Shown: in pieces, positions 6,124-6,165 of the stretch
Position numbering within the stretch: position 1 is the stretch's first letter
Layout of the letters: each line of letters opens with the position of its first letter
DNA from: Acidobacteriota bacterium
GTDB taxonomy: Bacteria; Acidobacteriota; Terriglobia; Terriglobales; Acidobacteriaceae
Length of the DNA: 6,165 nucleotides
Direction of reading: 5' to 3'
NCBI GenBank assembly: GCA_021781075.1
Contig: JAJXXN010000300.1
Location: 1-6,165, forward strand
Program-made: the position numbers and the translations under genes
Notes under the pieces: model-generated
Databases searched by the model: none
What the model saw: only the letters and a program-made list of their open reading frames with translations
Told to the model about the DNA's origin: nothing

Positions 6124-6130
6124 CCTCCTC
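6124..6130 (-). promoter_or_regulatory. Strong Shine-Dalgarno upstream of ndh
   Basis: On the minus strand GAGGAGG is followed by ATA and then ATG (6120). It is the best ribosome binding site in the window. It serves an ATG that is out of frame with ndh, so it decides how the start of ndh should be read. Confidence 0.6.
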
Positions 6131-6165
6131 GCGATTCAGGATGAGTGTTAAATGTGGGACAAGGC

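Noticed and set aside
1..6165. CRISPR arrays, tRNA or rRNA genes, insertion sequences
   Set aside because: I saw no regularly spaced direct repeats, cloverleaf-like segments, rRNA signatures, transposase frames or terminal inverted repeats.

Overview
The window is a GC-rich bacterial chromosomal segment with a diderm (Gram-negative type) gene set: a LolA-like periplasmic lipoprotein carrier, a GT-C membrane glycosyltransferase, a type II NADH dehydrogenase and a bacterial seryl-tRNA synthetase. The gene mix, the style of the LolA-like and small membrane proteins, and the use of TTG/GTG-type starts suggest Acidobacteriota (Terriglobia). That placement is an inference from familiarity with such proteins, not from an alignment.

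Layout. Positions 1-298 are markedly more AT-rich than the rest and hold no supportable gene. They contain several inverted repeats (a 16-bp perfect AT palindrome, a GGCC-based hairpin, a small ACCC/GGGT hairpin), a CRP-like site at the extreme left edge and a weak terminator-like hairpin. A small four-helix SMR/YnfA-like membrane protein (299-658, minus) diverges from a GT39/ArnT-like glycosyltransferase (about 751-2181, plus). The glycosyltransferase converges on the end of a long minus-strand cluster, with 49 bp between the two.

The minus-strand cluster reads right to left: type II NADH dehydrogenase (6098-4767), serS (4728-3403), an uncharacterised single-pass membrane protein (3391-2999) and a LolA-like secreted protein (2938-2231). 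Gaps are 38, 11 and 60 bp, so co-transcription is likely, and the last three genes look like one unit. The set mixes respiration, translation and envelope functions rather than one pathway. The uncharacterised protein and the LolA-like protein could both act at the periplasmic face of the envelope.

Most of the window is ordinary housekeeping DNA and I see no clear novel defence, mobile or biosynthetic system. The best items for a second look are three. First, the ndh start: a strong Shine-Dalgarno plus ATG lies one base out of frame with the ndh reading frame, across a run of four C. Second, a small SMR-like protein lies divergently beside a lipid-sugar-type glycosyltransferase. Third, an uncharacterised membrane protein is tightly coupled to serS.
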